The notes under the pieces: generated by a model
What the model was told of the DNA's origin: nothing
The model's input: the letters and a program-made list of their open reading frames with translations, nothing else
The model's database searches: none
In this document: positions 7,237 to 9,323 of the stretch, piece after piece
Numbering within the stretch: the stretch's first letter is position 1
Layout: every line of letters begins with the position of its first letter
Assembly (NCBI GenBank): GCA_905213895.1
Contig: CAJMKE010000028.1
Span: 1 to 9,323, forward strand
DNA from: an uncultured Alistipes sp.
Lineage (GTDB): Bacteria; Bacteroidota; Bacteroidia; Bacteroidales; Rikenellaceae
Direction: 5' to 3'
DNA: 9,323 bases
Translations under genes and position numbers: made by a program

Positions 7237-8664
7237 TTAGCAGTTCAACATCGGTATCAGTTCGTCGAGCGACGTTTCGCCGCGTCGGAACATATCAGTA
7301 ACCGCGTCCCGCAACGACATTATTCCGCGCCGTCGCAGCATATCGCCCACATCGCTCCGCCCCTCGCGAACCGCCGCCGACAGTTCGTCGTCCATAGTGA
7401 TAACCTCGTACACCGCACGGCGTCCGCTGTATCCCGTATAGAAGCATCGGTCGCAGCCGGTCGGTGCGTAGTATTTCGAAATCTTCAATTCGGAGAGTAT
7501 TCCGCTCTTATCTTCGTCGTCTGCCACAGTTTCCCGCTTGCAATGCGGACACAGAAGTCGCACGAGCCGCTGGGCGACGGTGGCGACAAGCGTATTCGAA
7601 ATCAGATAGGGATGTATGCCCATATCCTGCAACCGTGCGACCGCTCCCCACGCCGTATTGGTATGTATCGTCGAGAACAGCAGGTGTCCCGTTAGTGCGC
7701 TGCGTACCGCCATTTCTGCCGTAGCAGGGTCGCGCACCTCGCCCAGCATTATGATGTCGGGGTCTTGGCGCAGGAACGTCCGGAGCGCACCGGCGAATGT
7801 CAGTCCTATTTCCTCTTTGAGTTGCACTTGATTGATGCCGTCCATGGTATATTCGACAGGGTCTTCTATCGTAAGGATATTCTCCGAAACCCGATTCAGA
7901 CGTCGCAATGTCGCGTACAGCGTCGTACTCTTGCCGGAACCCGTAGGACCGCAGATAAGCACCATTCCGAAAGGTTTGGCGATAGCGCGGCAATAATCCT
8001 CGTATTGTCTTGCCGAAAGCCCCAGATTCTTCAATTCGAGCAGTTCCGGATGTCGCGTAAGCAGTCGCATAACCACCTTCTCGCCGTATATCGACGGCAG
8101 TGTTGAAACACGGACGTCGAACTTCGCACCGTCGCGGTCGTACATGATGCGTCCGTCCTGCGGCAGGCGTTTTTCCGAGATATCCAGTCCCGACATAATC
8201 TTGATTTGGTTAATCAGCGGAGCATATTGCCGCTTATCGACGACGTAACGCTCTATAAGTTTGCCGTCGATGCGGAAACGTATGCGGCAGCGCTCCTCGT
8301 AAGGCTCGAAATGGATATCGCTCGCATAGCAGCCGAATGCCTCGCCGACAAGCGAAAGCAGAAACGCCGGACCCGTATCTATTTCGGCGGGGCGGCGGGC
8401 GGATGTCTGTTGAGATGCAGCATCCGAATGGTAATATTGTGCGAAAATCCGGCGGAACTCGCTCTCTTCAACCGGTTGCGTAGTTATCCGCCAGCCGTTC
8501 AGCACCGACAACTCCTCGACGGCACTCGCGCAATCCACGTTTTCGATACACAGGCAGCGCAAAACATCGTCGGTACGCTCGAACGGAATAAGTCCGTACT
8601 CCGTAACCTCGGCAGCAGAGAGCAGTTGGACTACCTCCGTAGGGATATGTTTTACCGCATCCAT
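7237..8664 (-). CDS. gspE: Type IV filament assembly ATPase GspE/PilB
   Basis: This 475-residue cytoplasmic hexameric ATPase should power pilin extraction and filament assembly through the platform protein. Residues 1-80 are a reduced GspE/MshEN-like N-terminal domain. A-S-D-I-H-F-E-P (114-121) opens the conserved N2 domain. The Walker A motif G-P-T-G-S-G-K-S-T is at 239-247, the Asp box T-I-E-D-P-V-E-Y at 265-272, Walker B D-I-I-M-L-G-E-V-R-D at 303-312 (Glu309), and the His box T-G-H-L-L-F-S-T-I-H-T-N at 325-336. A four-cysteine zinc site is formed by C372, C375, C404 and C407; this site marks assembly ATPases rather than PilT. The frame stays open upstream to 9105, but that part lies inside the peptidase gene in another frame. 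ATG 8664 gives the expected N-terminus and a 13-base overlap. The secretin gene starts 7 bases after the stop. Confidence 0.96.
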   Translation of the reverse strand: MDAVKHIPTEVVQLLSAAEVTEYGLIPFERTDDVLRCLCIENVDCASAVEELSVLNGWRITTQPVEESEFRRIFAQYYHSDAASQQTSARRPAEIDTGPAFLLSLVGEAFGCYASDIHFEPYEERCRIRFRIDGKLIERYVVDKRQYAPLINQIKIMSGLDISEKRLPQDGRIMYDRDGAKFDVRVSTLPSIYGEKVVMRLLTRHPELLELKNLGLSARQYEDYCRAIAKPFGMVLICGPTGSGKSTTLYATLRRLNRVSENILTIEDPVEYTMDGINQVQLKEEIGLTFAGALRTFLRQDPDIIMLGEVRDPATAEMAVRSALTGHLLFSTIHTNTAWGAVARLQDMGIHPYLISNTLVATVAQRLVRLLCPHCKRETVADDEDKSGILSELKISKYYAPTGCDRCFYTGYSGRRAVYEVITMDDELSAAVREGRSDVGDMLRRRGIMSLRDAVTDMFRRGETSLDELIPMLNC

Positions 8665-9098
8665 AGCATCAAGGCAATATGTATGACGAACGTAAACCCT
8701 GCGACGCCGACAAGCGGGACACTGCGGCGGTGCGAAACCAGTCCCCAGACCGCTCCGCACGCAAATGTCGCGATAAGGTAGATAACATACGGACGCATAT
8801 CGCACGTCGGTGCGACAGCGACGAAGAACAGCGTATCGCCCGCTCCGAAACCGTATCGGAACAGGCGGCGGAAGCCATAGAATATCCCCAGCATCAATAG
8901 CATTGCACCGAGAATGCAGATATTGACTGCGGAATATATCGCAGCCTCCCGAAAACCGTATCTCTCCACACCGATTGTCATCGTACCGACGGCAAATGCC
9001 GCAAGCCATCGCACGTCGATTCTGCGCGTGCGGATATCGCTGCGCATCATCGCCGCAATCGGCAGAAGCGGCAGAAGGTATGGGAATACGGCTGTCAT
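8652..9098 (-). CDS. Prepilin peptidase, short form (A24 aspartic membrane protease)
   Basis: This 148-residue, largely hydrophobic protein should cut the short leader from the pilins of this operon on the cytoplasmic side of the inner membrane. Both catalytic aspartates of the family are visible: Asp21 in S-D-I-R-T-R-R-I-D, and Asp88 in G-F-G-A-G-D, the GxGD-type motif. Several membrane helices are apparent, roughly at residues 3-18, 30-45, 52-73, 89-97, 103-121 and 127-145. It lacks the N-terminal Cys-rich and methyltransferase region of full-length PilD/GspO (about 290 residues), so N-methylation of the mature pilins may be absent or done elsewhere. The start is 3 bases after the pilin stop, and its end overlaps the ATPase gene by 13 bases. 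Short A24 enzymes are also known from Tad and archaeal systems, but the neighbours here are GspE/PilB-type. Confidence 0.88.
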   Translation of the reverse strand: MTAVFPYLLPLLPIAAMMRSDIRTRRIDVRWLAAFAVGTMTIGVERYGFREAAIYSAVNICILGAMLLMLGIFYGFRRLFRYGFGAGDTLFFVAVAPTCDMRPYVIYLIATFACGAVWGLVSHRRSVPLVGVAGFTFVIHIALMLWMR

Positions 9099-9101
9099 TC
9101 G

Positions 9102-9323
9102 TCAATCCTTTACCGTTTCCCGCAACTCCTTTCGCTCGTCTATCTCCCAGACGTTGAATACCCCGTCCCCGTCGAAATCGGTTATCGACGTTGCCGTAGC
9201 ACGGAAACCGTGTTCCGTTGCCTCTACAATCTCGATAACGTAGTTCGCCTGACCGCCGTCGTTTACGAGCGTGGATTGCTCGAAACCTATTTCATCGAGC
9301 GACGACGAGTATTTCGAGTAGGT
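9102..9323 (-). CDS. Type IV pilin / GspG-like major pseudopilin, C-terminal part (5' end beyond window)
   Basis: This is an open frame entering from the right edge and ending in TGA; 73 residues are visible and there is no start or hydrophobic N-terminus in the window. It begins T-Y-S-K-Y-S-S-S-L-D-E-I-G-F, matching the tyrosine-rich 'SLxxLGF' segment found after the N-terminal helix of many pilins. The middle (A-N-Y-V-I-E-I-V-E-A and F-R-A-T-A-T-S) reads like the beta-strands of a pilin head, and the C-terminal part is an EF-hand-like loop followed by a charged tail. It is most likely the main filament subunit: it is the first visible gene, directly upstream of the prepilin peptidase. The missing N-terminus should hold a prepilin cleavage site and a Glu at +5; this is inference. 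Alternatives are a minor pilin or another Ca-binding extracellular protein. Its stop lies 3 bases before the next start. Confidence 0.75.
   Translation of the reverse strand, partial: TYSKYSSSLDEIGFEQSTLVNDGGQANYVIEIVEATEHGFRATATSITDFDGDGVFNVWEIDERKELRETVKD
9106..9111 (-). promoter_or_regulatory. Ribosome binding site of the prepilin peptidase gene
   Basis: The minus strand reads AAAGGA, then 7 bases, then the ATG at 9098. This is good Shine-Dalgarno spacing, and it supports ATG 9098 as the start. The site lies inside the end of the upstream pilin gene. Most other starts in this operon have no such sequence. Confidence 0.5.
9144..9179 (-). other. EF-hand-like calcium-binding loop encoded in the pilin gene
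   Basis: The visible residues 49-60 of the partial pilin read D-F-D-G-D-G-V-F-N-V-W-E. Asp sits at loop positions 1, 3 and 5, Gly at 6, a hydrophobic residue at 8, Asn at 9 and Glu at 12. This is the full spacing of a canonical 12-residue EF-hand loop. Calcium is known to stabilise GspG-type pseudopilins, although usually through a different loop, so calcium-dependent stability of this filament is a reasonable inference. Confidence 0.7.

Noticed and set aside
8206..8781. Plus-strand open frame of 191 residues
   Set aside because: It is antisense to gspE and the peptidase gene and shows no family signature.
8665..9105. In-frame upstream extension of the ATPase reading frame (147 extra residues)
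   Set aside because: It lies in another frame over the prepilin peptidase gene, is rich in Arg and Cys with no family resemblance, and the normal ATPase N-terminus begins at ATG 8664.

Overview
The window is one gene-dense block read entirely from the minus strand, so transcription runs from high to low coordinates. It encodes most of a type IV filament machine (the superfamily containing type IV pili and type II secretion systems). The organism looks like a Bacteroidota member, probably Bacteroidales. The evidence is a secretin signal peptide ending S-A-Q-Q, a lipoprotein beginning C-D-D-F-F after its lipobox, few Shine-Dalgarno sequences, and a GC content that I judge by eye to be in the mid-50s percent. 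Within Bacteroidales an Alistipes/Rikenellaceae-like source would fit, but I cannot prove it.

Layout in order of transcription: (1) C-terminal 73 residues of a pilin or major pseudopilin carrying an EF-hand-like calcium loop (9102-9323, cut by the window edge); (2) short prepilin peptidase without the methyltransferase part (8652-9098); (3) GspE/PilB assembly ATPase (7237-8664); (4) GspD/PilQ secretin with an unusually repetitive N-terminal region (5352-7229); (5) GspL-like protein with a reduced cytoplasmic part, one membrane helix and a PilN-like domain (4417-5355); (6) PilO/GspM-like protein (3914-4420); (7) small outer-membrane-type lipoprotein with one fibronectin-III-like domain (3531-3917); (8) PilP/GspC-like protein (3073-3534); (9) large membrane-anchored protein that I read as a GspK/PilX-like tip pseudopilin with a beta-solenoid insertion (1868-3076); (10) GspI/PilV-like minor pilin (1536-1880); (11) GspJ/PilW-like minor pilin (1073-1546); (12) GspF/PilC platform protein (46-1086).

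Every junction is tight. Five are 4-base ATGA overlaps, four are overlaps of 11-14 bases, and two are gaps of 3 and 7 bases. The set is therefore almost certainly one translationally coupled operon whose promoter lies beyond the right edge. Working model: the peptidase matures the pilins, GspE and GspF drive polymerisation at the inner membrane, the L/O/P-type proteins and perhaps the lipoprotein link this platform to the secretin, and the three minor pilin-like proteins prime the tip of the filament. There is no retraction ATPase (PilT) and no separate PilM in the window, so pilus versus secretion system cannot be decided here. The most unusual parts are the solenoid-bearing pilin-like protein, the lipoprotein placed inside the alignment-complex genes, and the EF-hand loop in the filament subunit.

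No RNA genes, mobile elements, CRISPR arrays or large repeats were seen. The only non-coding stretch of note is the AT-rich tail at 1-45.
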